Part shown: positions 17,912-25,510 of the stretch, one piece after another
How the letters are laid out: each line of letters starts with the position of its first letter
Numbering within the stretch: the first letter of the stretch is position 1
Origin: CAYXDO01 sp964463485
GTDB lineage: Bacteria > Myxococcota > Kuafuiibacteriia > Kuafuiibacteriales > Kuafuiibacteriaceae
Direction: 5' to 3'
Assembly (NCBI GenBank): GCA_964463485.1
Contig: CAYXDO010000039.1
Span: 9,931-73,930 of the forward strand
DNA: 64,000 nucleotides
Translations under genes and position numbers: made by a program
Notes under the pieces: generated by a model
What the model was told of the DNA's origin: nothing
Databases searched by the model: none
What the model saw: only the letters and a program-made list of their open reading frames with translations

Positions 17912-18820
17912 TCAGGATCCGCCGCCTGTGCCCGCGCTCGTGATTCGTTCGAGCAGCTTCTCGTGATTCACTAACAGATAATCCACGATCGCGGCGTACC
18001 CTCGAAACTGTCGTGCTCTCATCAAGCACTCCGACGCCGCTTCTTCTGACCTCGACAACGACTCTCCCGCTCTCCGTTGCTCGTCTTCGATCGCTTCGAG
18101 CAGCTCGGCGCGCAACGCACGGAGTGATGACTTCATGTCCTCGATCCGATCGACACTCTGGCGCACGATCTCGGCGTCTCGATGTCGATCTACGGACTTC
18201 ATCAGCGCCGCGTAGACTGCATGGCTTCGCAAGGCCAGCCCGCGCGCTCTCGCGGCAAGCTCAGGAGCGGCGTGGTGCGGACCCGGCGGCCGGGGCTCGT
18301 CGAGCGCGGCCAGTTGGCGCCGAAGCTCTTCGGCGTTCGCGACCTGTTGCTCCGAGAGTCGCTCCAACATGCGGTCCACTTCACCGAGGCTAGGAAGGTT
18401 CCGGATTCGGGCGGCCGCCTCCCGCGCCTCGAGGGTCCCTTTGATCGCCCGCTCACGCTGCACGGTTTCGTGCTCCGCGCGCGCTCTCCTTTCCGCCTCC
18501 AAATCATGCTGCGCCCACCACTCGGGATCGTGACGGCAGCGCGCACTCACGATCCGTGCGCGGACCGAGGCGATCTTCTCCTCCAGGATTCGGAGGTGCT
18601 TGCGCTCCTTCGATGCCCTCGATTCGAACCGCGCCCGCGCCACGTCACGCTTCGCATTCCCGAGTCGTCGCCCCCGGCGATCAAACTCGGCCCGGTCCTT
18701 GAGAAGCTCGATCTGGCCGAGCTGGCACCCGTGGAAACGCGCCCGAGCCTCCAGGTGGAGACTCAATCTGTGCCAATACCAGACTCGCGCGACATCGATT
18801 CGGAAACCGAAGCGACCCAC
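17912..18820 (-). CDS. Long coiled-coil protein of unknown function
   Basis: A 302-residue protein beginning at GTG 18820. It is rich in Arg, Glu, Ala and Leu with long heptad patterns (about 40-130 and 150-180), a helical C-terminal part (about 205-290) and a Gly-rich end. A short Trp/Tyr-bearing N-terminus (VWYWHRLSLHLEARARFH) may be amphipathic. No signal peptide or known domain is recognised. It is 119 bases downstream of the dioxygenase on the same strand, so it could be the last gene of the lanthipeptide transcript, but nothing in it says so. A plus-strand open frame also spans this stretch; I prefer the minus strand for its regular helical pattern and fit to the neighbours. Confidence 0.6.
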   Translation of the reverse strand: MGRFGFRIDVARVWYWHRLSLHLEARARFHGCQLGQIELLKDRAEFDRRGRRLGNAKRDVARARFESRASKERKHLRILEEKIASVRARIVSARCRHDPEWWAQHDLEAERRARAEHETVQRERAIKGTLEAREAAARIRNLPSLGEVDRMLERLSEQQVANAEELRRQLAALDEPRPPGPHHAAPELAARARGLALRSHAVYAALMKSVDRHRDAEIVRQSVDRIEDMKSSLRALRAELLEAIEDEQRRAGESLSRSEEAASECLMRARQFRGYAAIVDYLLVNHEKLLERITSAGTGGGS

Positions 18821-18939
18821 GACGACAAGCTAACATGGAAGTTGACCATCCGTGGCGTGTGGGCACGCGGTCTCGTAAACCGGAGTTGGTGCTGAGCGCG
18901 ATCGATCGTTCTGACCGGAGGATCAGCAGCCCGAGCGCG

Positions 18940-19797
18940 TCACAGCAACCCGAGAATCGAGGCGAGCGAGGGCCCGTCGTCCGGTGTGTGCTCTAGCAAT
19001 TGTTCGAGGTGCAACCTGCGCCGAGGCGAAGCCGTTCTCAGAAGCGGCGCGCGATGACCGAAGACCCGCTGCCTGGTATGACGTCGGTCTCGATTCGCCG
19101 TGCGCAGTTGCTCGAGCGCATCACCCGCGAGGTGAGGAAAATAGGTGACGTCGAGCAACCTCCGGCGAGCTCCGCCGCCAAAGGAAGCATGCGCGACCAG
19201 GTAACTCAGAAAGATCACGTCCCCCGGAGAGCTCGAGAGGGTGACTGCCGGAAGCTCCCGGGCGACCACTCCCCAAGTGTCGACGGGTCGCGCCGGCACG
19301 GTCTCGCTCGCGTCGATGATTCCTCGGTGAATCTCGGAGGCAAACTCATCGTCTGCTCGGTGAGTTCCCGGGATCACTCGGAGCGCGCCGTTTGCCTCCC
19401 TGAGCTCGTCGAGGTAGATGAGGACGCGGTACCAACCGGGTGTGCGACGTTCCTTGGGCCAAGGAGAGTCGCTATGCCATGCGGTGTCGCCGTTACACAG
19501 GCTCAGCTCGCTGTTCCAGTACTGGTAGTCGGAGCCGAGCAGACTCACCAGCGCCCCATCGAGTCGCTCCGAATCGAGGATCGCGGAGCACAAGAGGTCG
19601 CTTCCGTTGATTCCAGGAGACACCGTGAACCGATGTTCTCCGGCGTACTCGTCACCGCCATGAAGCCTGATCACTCGCTCGAACTCGGAGTCGATTTCGG
19701 CGATCGAGCCGGCCAGCACCCCCGGCAGCCGAAGGTAGCCGAACGTTCGAACGAAGTTGATCTGCTCAGTCGAGAGCCCGAAACCGTTCACGCCCAT
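18940..19797 (-). CDS. Phytanoyl-CoA dioxygenase (PhyH)-like Fe(II)/2-oxoglutarate oxygenase
   Basis: A 285-residue non-heme iron dioxygenase. The facial triad is visible: His108 and Asp110 in AWHSDSPW, and His203 in YLVAHASFGG. An Arg of RRRLLDVTYF (about 211-213) is placed to hold 2-oxoglutarate. The middle segment VLIYLDELREANGALRVIPG is characteristic of the family. ATG 19797 is chosen, so the gene overlaps the LanM stop by 10 bases and is almost certainly translated with it. The inferred role is hydroxylation of the lanthipeptide, by analogy with the aspartate hydroxylase of the cinnamycin pathway (CinX). A free small-molecule substrate is the alternative. Confidence 0.9.
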   Translation of the reverse strand: MGVNGFGLSTEQINFVRTFGYLRLPGVLAGSIAEIDSEFERVIRLHGGDEYAGEHRFTVSPGINGSDLLCSAILDSERLDGALVSLLGSDYQYWNSELSLCNGDTAWHSDSPWPKERRTPGWYRVLIYLDELREANGALRVIPGTHRADDEFASEIHRGIIDASETVPARPVDTWGVVARELPAVTLSSSPGDVIFLSYLVAHASFGGGARRRLLDVTYFPHLAGDALEQLRTANRDRRHTRQRVFGHRAPLLRTASPRRRLHLEQLLEHTPDDGPSLASILGLL

Positions 19798-22700
19798 AGC
19801 AACACCGACGGGACGATCTCCGGCGCCGCGAGGCGGAGGAGTTGGTGGCCGATGCCGGCGATCCCGGTGAAGAGTCCCGGGCAAAGGCTCTCTGGCGCCG
19901 CGCCTGGGAGGCGATAGCTCCCCGATGCGCGGGCGAACGTGACGACCTTCGCGGCCATCCGCGAGGCGGACAATTCGAGCTCCGGAAGACTCGACGTCCT
20001 ACCCACCGTAAAGAGCGACTCGACTCGACCCATGCTCCCGCAACACAGATGATCTGGGCTGCCTCCCTGAAACGCCATCGTAGTGGACACGCCGAGCTCC
20101 AACTCGGCGCGGATCGCCGAGTCGTCGAACGCGCTGAGCATTCCGAGCCTCGCCAGCGCAATGCCGGGCGCACCGTGGCACCAACCCATCGCGAATCGCG
20201 GCCTGTCGGGGTCCCTCAGATCGGGCCAATTTCGCTGGCCGACGTCGAAGAGCGCCCGCTCGTAAAGAATGGCCTCGCGCGCAGCGTCCAGGAAATCCAC
20301 GTCGGTCGTGAGCTCATAGAGCCGCGAGAGCGCAAAAGCGATCCCCGCTGCGCCGTGGGAGAAGCCGGTCAAGGCCGGGCCAGCGCTCTGCCAGGCCCGA
20401 ACCTCGCCGCGCACGCGCACGCGTCGGTCGAGCAAGCTCCGCGCGCACGCGATGGCGCGCTCGATCGCGGCACCGTTTCGACGCCACCGCTCCGCCGCCA
20501 GCAAACCCAAAATGGCACCGGCCGCGCCCGCGATGACGTCGAAGCGTGTATCCTCGGCGATCGCCTGGTCGGTCATGAGTTGGACCGCGAGATCGACCTC
20601 CGGAGCGAGCGAGGGCTCGTCCAACAAGCGCCCGATCGTCGAGAGAGCATAAATGATCGATCCGAGGCCTTGGCCGCCTCCGATGGCTCCGTGCGCGGCA
20701 AGGTCGGGAGGTTGGCTCGATCGTGCTTCCCGGTCGATTCCTGGCGCACTCGCTCCGACGGCCGAGCTCGACCCGCGAACTCGGGCTCTCAGGCGCGCTA
20801 CGGCCTCGAGCGCGCGCGCCCGTAACACGTCGTCGTCCACGAGCTTCGCCGCGGAGGCAAAAAACACCGCAATGCCCGCGCTTCCGTCGTACAAAGTGTC
20901 GTCGAGCGGGGCGATCTGAAATCGGCCGCCGCCTTCGATCTCGCGCAATCCGAGCCACCGGGTTCCGTCCGCGGCGCGGTGCGCATACCCATCGATACGG
21001 TCGGCGATCGATCGCGCCTCGGTGATCAACTCGTCGCGAGCGAGCGGCACGCAATCCCCCGCCAACTCCTCGGAGACCTCACCTGGGCGAGCCTTGCGGG
21101 CATGTAACGCCCCGCGGATGATGGCAACCTGGAAGGCGAGGTCGGCTTCGTTCATTTCGCGTAGACGTGCGATCGCGTCGGACCAACCTGACTTCAACAG
21201 ACCCTTCACTCGGCCCCCGCCTGGAAGGTGCAACTCATCGCCGTCGGCCTCGGCGACGAAACGCGGGATGTCTTGCTGCTCCAGCGCGACGAGCTCCGCC
21301 GCCGAGATCGGCCAGGAAACGGGCTGCACTGCATCGTCGAGGAAGACGCTGCTCAGAGCTTCGAGCGCGGCGCTCCAAGCGGCCCCGTCGCTCAAGTGGT
21401 CCGGCACCAATGACTTCCGCAGGACCGCTCCGTAGATCGCGGTGGGCCGAAAGAGGAACCTCACGGGGACCCCACGAAGTCGCTCGAGCGGACCCGCGAT
21501 CAACTCATCCCGATTTCGCATCAGGCTTCGATACGCCGCCGAAAACCCACTCACCAGATCGGTCACATGACTGGAGACGGACACGCTCTGACCGTTTTCA
21601 CGCACTGCACTTGGCGTCGGAGGCAGTCGTTTCGTGCTCGGGACTCGGCACATGACGTCCGTATTGACGTCTTTGAATACCCATGCCTCGACCTCGACCT
21701 GATCCTCGTCCGAGCCTCCCAACGCGCTGATGTCCATGACGAGGCGCCGATGGGCGTCCACGAACCAGCGGGGCAGGAGCCCGGTTCGAACCACGGAGCC
21801 GACGAAATCACTGTCGGCAAGCCCTCCTTCGACCCCTGCGAATTCGGGCTGGAGGATCGTCTCTCCGTCGACGAGGACCGGCATCGAGCCGTGCGCGATC
21901 ATGTTCTCGCGATGGCAGTCGGTGGCCCGAAGCGCGTGGAGCAGGCACAACAGCCCGCCCGCTCGCTCGAAATAAAGGCGCGTCTCTGCTGCGTCACGCG
22001 TCCCGACGGTCTCGACCAACGGCTGCCACCCGTACTCTCCACGGTCGACAGAGCCCAGCGATCGGAGGTCCAGGCCAATGGCGTGGCTCCACTCGAGCAC
22101 CCTATCGAGCGCGGCCTCGGCGGCCAAGGATCGCGGCTTGTAGACGACCGCCAAGCCGCTGTCGAAGCGAACCTCCGCAACGGTCCGGCCCCCGTCGTGG
22201 CGATCTGACAGGCCGGGCCGCAGCTTCGCGATCGCGCGCGAGGGACTCTTCGCTCCGTACATCTCGGTGAGAAGGGTCGAGTCGATCGAGCAGCGCTCGA
22301 TCAGCTCTGCGCTCGCGGCGACCCACTGATCCACGGTTGTCGCAGTCAATCGCGCCAAGACCGGAAACTCGCGGAAGAGCGGCCAGAGCGCCTCTGCGCG
22401 GAGAGCTCGCACGAACCGATCGTAGCGAAGAGAGCCTGAGCGCTCGGAGCCGAGAAACAGCAGACGCAGCGTCTCCTCGCTGGAGCGCTCGCGACCGAAC
22501 ACCCGATAGATCGTGCGCTCGCTGATCGACGTCAGCTGTCGCAGGAGGTCCCGTTCGAGCCCGATCCACGCCTCTTCGAAGAGCGGCAAACAGGAGTGCT
22601 GCAGTTTGTGCTGCAACGATGTCTTCGCGACGTCGAGCACCCCGAGCCACGCGTGCTCGAAGGGCAAGGGATCGTCGGGGTCGAGGGCGCGGTGTGTGTC

Positions 22701-22919
22701 GGGAGGCTCGACCGCGGTCACGATCGCTTCGAGCGTAGAAAGCCAACTCGGCGTAGGATCATCGGAGCTCGGCGTGCCCGAGGTCAGGCGACTCGAGGAT
22801 CGCGGGCCAGCAGGTGAGGAGCTCGTCCCCAGTCGCTCACGGACTGAGCTGGCCCTGTGCGCAAGCTCTCGGAGCTCCTGGCCTAGCGTGCGCGAACCGC
22901 GCGAAATCTCGGTGAGCAA
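19788..22919 (-). CDS. lanM: Class II lanthipeptide synthetase LanM
   Basis: A bifunctional enzyme of about 1043 residues that dehydrates Ser/Thr and then adds Cys thiols to form lanthionine rings. The N-terminal kinase-like dehydratase has VVYKPRS (Lys about 261), TDCHRENMIA (about 333-342) and VLVDGETI (Asp about 351). The C-terminal LanC-like cyclase has FSHGAAGIA (about 853), the zinc-site GWCHGAPG (Cys about 914) and LCCGSMG (Cys about 959-960). TTG 22919 is the likely start: it lies 1 base after the precursor stop and gives a normal LanM length. The open frame further upstream is shadow of the precursor. No good Shine-Dalgarno is seen, so coupling to the precursor is likely. Confidence 0.95.
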   Translation of the reverse strand: MLTEISRGSRTLGQELRELAHRASSVRERLGTSSSPAGPRSSSRLTSGTPSSDDPTPSWLSTLEAIVTAVEPPDTHRALDPDDPLPFEHAWLGVLDVAKTSLQHKLQHSCLPLFEEAWIGLERDLLRQLTSISERTIYRVFGRERSSEETLRLLFLGSERSGSLRYDRFVRALRAEALWPLFREFPVLARLTATTVDQWVAASAELIERCSIDSTLLTEMYGAKSPSRAIAKLRPGLSDRHDGGRTVAEVRFDSGLAVVYKPRSLAAEAALDRVLEWSHAIGLDLRSLGSVDRGEYGWQPLVETVGTRDAAETRLYFERAGGLLCLLHALRATDCHRENMIAHGSMPVLVDGETILQPEFAGVEGGLADSDFVGSVVRTGLLPRWFVDAHRRLVMDISALGGSDEDQVEVEAWVFKDVNTDVMCRVPSTKRLPPTPSAVRENGQSVSVSSHVTDLVSGFSAAYRSLMRNRDELIAGPLERLRGVPVRFLFRPTAIYGAVLRKSLVPDHLSDGAAWSAALEALSSVFLDDAVQPVSWPISAAELVALEQQDIPRFVAEADGDELHLPGGGRVKGLLKSGWSDAIARLREMNEADLAFQVAIIRGALHARKARPGEVSEELAGDCVPLARDELITEARSIADRIDGYAHRAADGTRWLGLREIEGGGRFQIAPLDDTLYDGSAGIAVFFASAAKLVDDDVLRARALEAVARLRARVRGSSSAVGASAPGIDREARSSQPPDLAAHGAIGGGQGLGSIIYALSTIGRLLDEPSLAPEVDLAVQLMTDQAIAEDTRFDVIAGAAGAILGLLAAERWRRNGAAIERAIACARSLLDRRVRVRGEVRAWQSAGPALTGFSHGAAGIAFALSRLYELTTDVDFLDAAREAILYERALFDVGQRNWPDLRDPDRPRFAMGWCHGAPGIALARLGMLSAFDDSAIRAELELGVSTTMAFQGGSPDHLCCGSMGRVESLFTVGRTSSLPELELSASRMAAKVVTFARASGSYRLPGAAPESLCPGLFTGIAGIGHQLLRLAAPEIVPSVLLWA

Positions 22920-22920
22920 C

Positions 22921-23250
22921 TCAGGACATGAAGGAGCCTGATTGAGCCCCGCAGAACCCGCAGAAGATCGAGTTTCCGTACGAGGTGCCGTAGGTCTCGC
23001 GGGCCGGTGTTCCCTTGTTTCGACCGCCTGCGACCGAGTGCAGCTTGTCCTCGTCGAGCTCGATGGAAGCACCTTCGCCCGCTTTCCACGCATCCAGGTC
23101 GGCCAACGTGAACGGCAGCCCGCGGTCAGCACCGATGCCTACGAGGAGCTGAGCCATGTCTGCTTCTGACTTTGCGGCTGCGAGACGCGCCTGAAGTTGG
23201 GGATCGTTGACGATGAGGCCTCGGAGCTTCGAGACGTTCGAAATCGACAT
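22921..23250 (-). CDS. Lanthipeptide precursor with Nif11-type leader
   Basis: A 109-residue RiPP precursor. Residues 1-76 form a Nif11-like leader: an N-terminal helix with VNDPQLQARLAAAKSEAD, a FTLADLDAW segment, LDEDKLHSVAGG and the double glycine at 75-76. The predicted core is residues 77-109. It has Thr81, Thr86, Thr89, Ser90, Ser94, Ser104, Ser106 and Ser109 as dehydration sites, and Cys97 and Cys100 (FCGFCG) as thiols, so at most two thioether rings. It contains no Asp, but Asn78, Pro82 and Asn93 could be hydroxylated. It starts at ATG 23250 and is immediately followed by lanM (1-base gap). The leader-type call is from pattern; rings are predicted, not shown. Confidence 0.93.
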   Translation of the reverse strand: MSISNVSKLRGLIVNDPQLQARLAAAKSEADMAQLLVGIGADRGLPFTLADLDAWKAGEGASIELDEDKLHSVAGGRNKGTPARETYGTSYGNSIFCGFCGAQSGSFMS

Positions 23251-23257
23251 TTACGCG

Positions 23258-23286
23258 AGACTATTTGCCTCGGAGGCTGCCCGCAA
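23258..23286 (-). promoter_or_regulatory. Possible lanA promoter
   Basis: On the minus strand TTGCGG (23281-23286) and TAGTCT (23258-23263) stand 17 bases apart just before the precursor ATG. Each hexamer matches the sigma-70 consensus only partly, and the site would give a near-leaderless transcript. The 131-base gap does separate this unit from the upstream gene. Weak. Confidence 0.22.
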
Positions 23287-23381
23287 GCGGTCAGTTGGGG
23301 CGCCTAGTGCGATTGGAACCACATGAGCGCAAAGGGATCACAAAACCCCTGCGACTCCGATTCCAGGGCGCCCTTACCGAG

Positions 23382-24668
23382 TCACCGAAGCATGGAGACT
23401 ACGGTCCACTCGAGCATCTCGGTCTCGCCACTCAGGACCAACATCTCATCGTCGGCGAGGGGCACGAGCTCGTCGACGTTGTGAGCCAGCGGCCTCGTGG
23501 TCGCGCAGAGTCCGAGCTCTTTGGAATATCTTCCGACGTTTCCGAACGGGCTTCCGAACAGGAAGCCGTCGCCGAAGGGCTCGATGTCCAGCACCCAAAG
23601 CTGGAGCGCCGAGGCCTGGAGAAGCTCCCATCGACCATTTTCAAGGCGAAAGAATTTGCTCTCGGCGTCGCCGAGGACGAGCTCGTTCGAAGAGCTTCTA
23701 CCCACCGCCATGAGTCCCGCGCTCGAGCTGGAAGGCTCGAGGACCTCTTCGTCGAAGCGCCAGTGCAGGGCCCGGTTGTCTCCCGACGAGACTGCGAGGT
23801 AATCGCGGTCTCCGATCGGGAAGATTCGGTGACCACGGTACAGAGCGGGCGCCAGTGCGAGCTCGGACCGCTCCCAGCTCGCGCTCGACGTCCGAACGAG
23901 GTGCCCGTTCGAGTCTAAAAGGACCGCCTGAATCCCGGTCGGCGTTTCGAGCCCAGACGCGGCGACCGCTCGTTGCAGACCCTCAGGCGCATCCTTCCAT
24001 GCGCGAAACGCGACGGAGCCGCGGTCGAAGTCCACGAAGCCTCGAAACACTTCGCCCGCACACGTCACGACGACCAGCCCGGAGCTCGTCGGAAATCCGC
24101 CGATCGGACAGGTCAGCTCGAAGTCATGAGTGAGCTTCACCATGCCTCGCTCCTTGGAAAACAAGAGGACGCCTCCATCCGCAAGAACCAACGCCCGACC
24201 TCGACCGATCGACCAAGCGTGAAGGCGAGTGCTCGAAGGCATACTCATCGGAGCCGGCGCTTCGAGCGGAGCACAGCCAGCGGCCGACTTCCCAGAAAAA
24301 GAGATCCCGAGGAGCCGACTCTCCGCCGCGGGAACCTTCTCTATCTCGAGACCTTCGCTCCGAAAGAAGAGGGCCGGAGTTGCCGGAAGCAGAGCCCCGG
24401 TCGCCGAAGGCGTCAAATCACCCTTCGGAAAGCCAATGTCCTCCTCCGAGTACGCCGCCAACTCGAGATCGATTTCGGACTCCACCGCTTCCAAGCGAAC
24501 GGTGTCCAGCTCGTTTCGAACGAGGTGTTTGGCTTCGATCAGCGATCCGAGGTGGAAGGAGCCAATCACGAGTGTGCGAATGTCTGGCGGCAGGTTCGGG
24601 AATTCGAGGCGGGCCGCCGGGCTTCCGCAAGCGGTGAGCGTGAGCAAGCCCATCCTGGCCATCCGCAT
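23382..24668 (-). CDS. Lipoprotein beta-propeller, family member A
   Basis: A 428-residue putative lipoprotein from ATG 24668 (ATGs at 24662 and 24653 also possible), with the signal sequence ending in LTAC. An N-terminal beta domain (about 15-100) is followed by a Cys (GCAPLE) and then repeated strand motifs (LVLADGGVLLFSKERG, LVVVTCAGEVFRGFVD, YLAVSSGDNRALHWRF) consistent with a beta-propeller. It shares its layout with the genes at 30793, 33313 and 44731. The role is unknown; surface or periplasmic location is likely. It lies upstream of the lanthipeptide genes on the same strand with a 131-base gap. It is divergent from rsmG. Confidence 0.8.
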   Translation of the reverse strand: MRMARMGLLTLTACGSPAARLEFPNLPPDIRTLVIGSFHLGSLIEAKHLVRNELDTVRLEAVESEIDLELAAYSEEDIGFPKGDLTPSATGALLPATPALFFRSEGLEIEKVPAAESRLLGISFSGKSAAGCAPLEAPAPMSMPSSTRLHAWSIGRGRALVLADGGVLLFSKERGMVKLTHDFELTCPIGGFPTSSGLVVVTCAGEVFRGFVDFDRGSVAFRAWKDAPEGLQRAVAASGLETPTGIQAVLLDSNGHLVRTSSASWERSELALAPALYRGHRIFPIGDRDYLAVSSGDNRALHWRFDEEVLEPSSSSAGLMAVGRSSSNELVLGDAESKFFRLENGRWELLQASALQLWVLDIEPFGDGFLFGSPFGNVGRYSKELGLCATTRPLAHNVDELVPLADDEMLVLSGETEMLEWTVVSMLR

Positions 24669-24770
24669 GCGGAGATCGTCCGGATTGGCCGGACATCCGT
24701 CAACGAATAGAACGGGCTCGCCCAGAAATGGAGTCTGGGAATGGGGAACGGAACACGCTAAGGACGTCGC

Positions 24771-25493
24771 GTGAGCTCCGCGCCGCGGCCTGTCATCGAG
24801 CTCCAAAGCTCAACTCCTTTGCTTCCGTCGCCCCAGTTCGCTCGGAAGCTCTTGGACGCAGGCATCGAAGTCAATCCCGAGGCGCTCGCGAGAGTCGGTG
24901 ACTTCCTCGCGCGCATGCTCGTCATGAACGAGAGAATGAACCTAACGTCGATCACCGAGCTGGAGGCGGCTTGGGAGCGGCACGTTTTCGATGCGCTGAC
25001 GCTGCTGCCCATCCTCGATCGGCTGGGTCCTGCGGTGAGAGTTCTCGACGTGGGCTCGGGCGGCGGGGTGCCGGGTGTGCCGATCGCGATCGCGCGCCCG
25101 AACTTCGAAGTGACTCTCCTCGAAGCCACCCAGAAAAAGGTGAGTTACCTGAAGGCCGTCGTCGAGGCGCTCGCACTCGGCGCGGTCTCCGTCGAGGGCG
25201 GGAGGGCCGAAGCGCTGGCGGAGACTCGGCTGGCCGGTTCGTTCGACGCGGTCACGGCCCGAGCGGTAGCGAAGCTTTCGGCCCTGATCCCGCTCACTGC
25301 TCCGTTCGCGAAGATCGGGGGGATCATCGCGCTCATCAAGGGTCGGCGCGCCGACGAGGAGCTCGTCGAAGCCGCCTCGGCGCTGAAGCGATTCGGACTC
25401 ACCCATCAGTCGACGACTCAGACAGCTACCGGACGAATCGTCGAGCTCCGAAAGCACGAGCCACCAAGGCAGGCGAGGCGTTCGCGACGATGA
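24771..25493 (+). CDS. rsmG: 16S rRNA (guanine-527-N7)-methyltransferase RsmG (GidB)
   Basis: A 240-residue SAM-dependent methyltransferase that modifies G527 of 16S rRNA, using the start GTG 24771. The family hallmarks are present: MNLTSITELEAAWERHVFDAL, the SAM site VRVLDVGSGGGVPGVPIAIARP, LLEATQKKVSYLKAVV, and FDAVTARAVAKLSAL. Length is normal apart from a short Arg-rich tail. It is usually found near gidA and parAB at the origin region, but those neighbours are absent here; it sits alone between divergent and convergent unrelated genes. Confidence 0.96.
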   Translation: MSSAPRPVIELQSSTPLLPSPQFARKLLDAGIEVNPEALARVGDFLARMLVMNERMNLTSITELEAAWERHVFDALTLLPILDRLGPAVRVLDVGSGGGVPGVPIAIARPNFEVTLLEATQKKVSYLKAVVEALALGAVSVEGGRAEALAETRLAGSFDAVTARAVAKLSALIPLTAPFAKIGGIIALIKGRRADEELVEAASALKRFGLTHQSTTQTATGRIVELRKHEPPRQARRSRR

Positions 25494-25510
25494 GTAGACC
25501 GCGACCGACT

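Noticed and set aside
18182..18895. A 237-residue plus-strand open frame
   Set aside because: It opposes the coiled-coil gene, shows no domain or signal peptide, and has no good start context. I kept the minus-strand reading, with moderate confidence.
23265..23918. A 217-residue plus-strand open frame near the lanthipeptide precursor
   Set aside because: It is antisense to a lipoprotein propeller gene and does not resemble an exporter or immunity protein.
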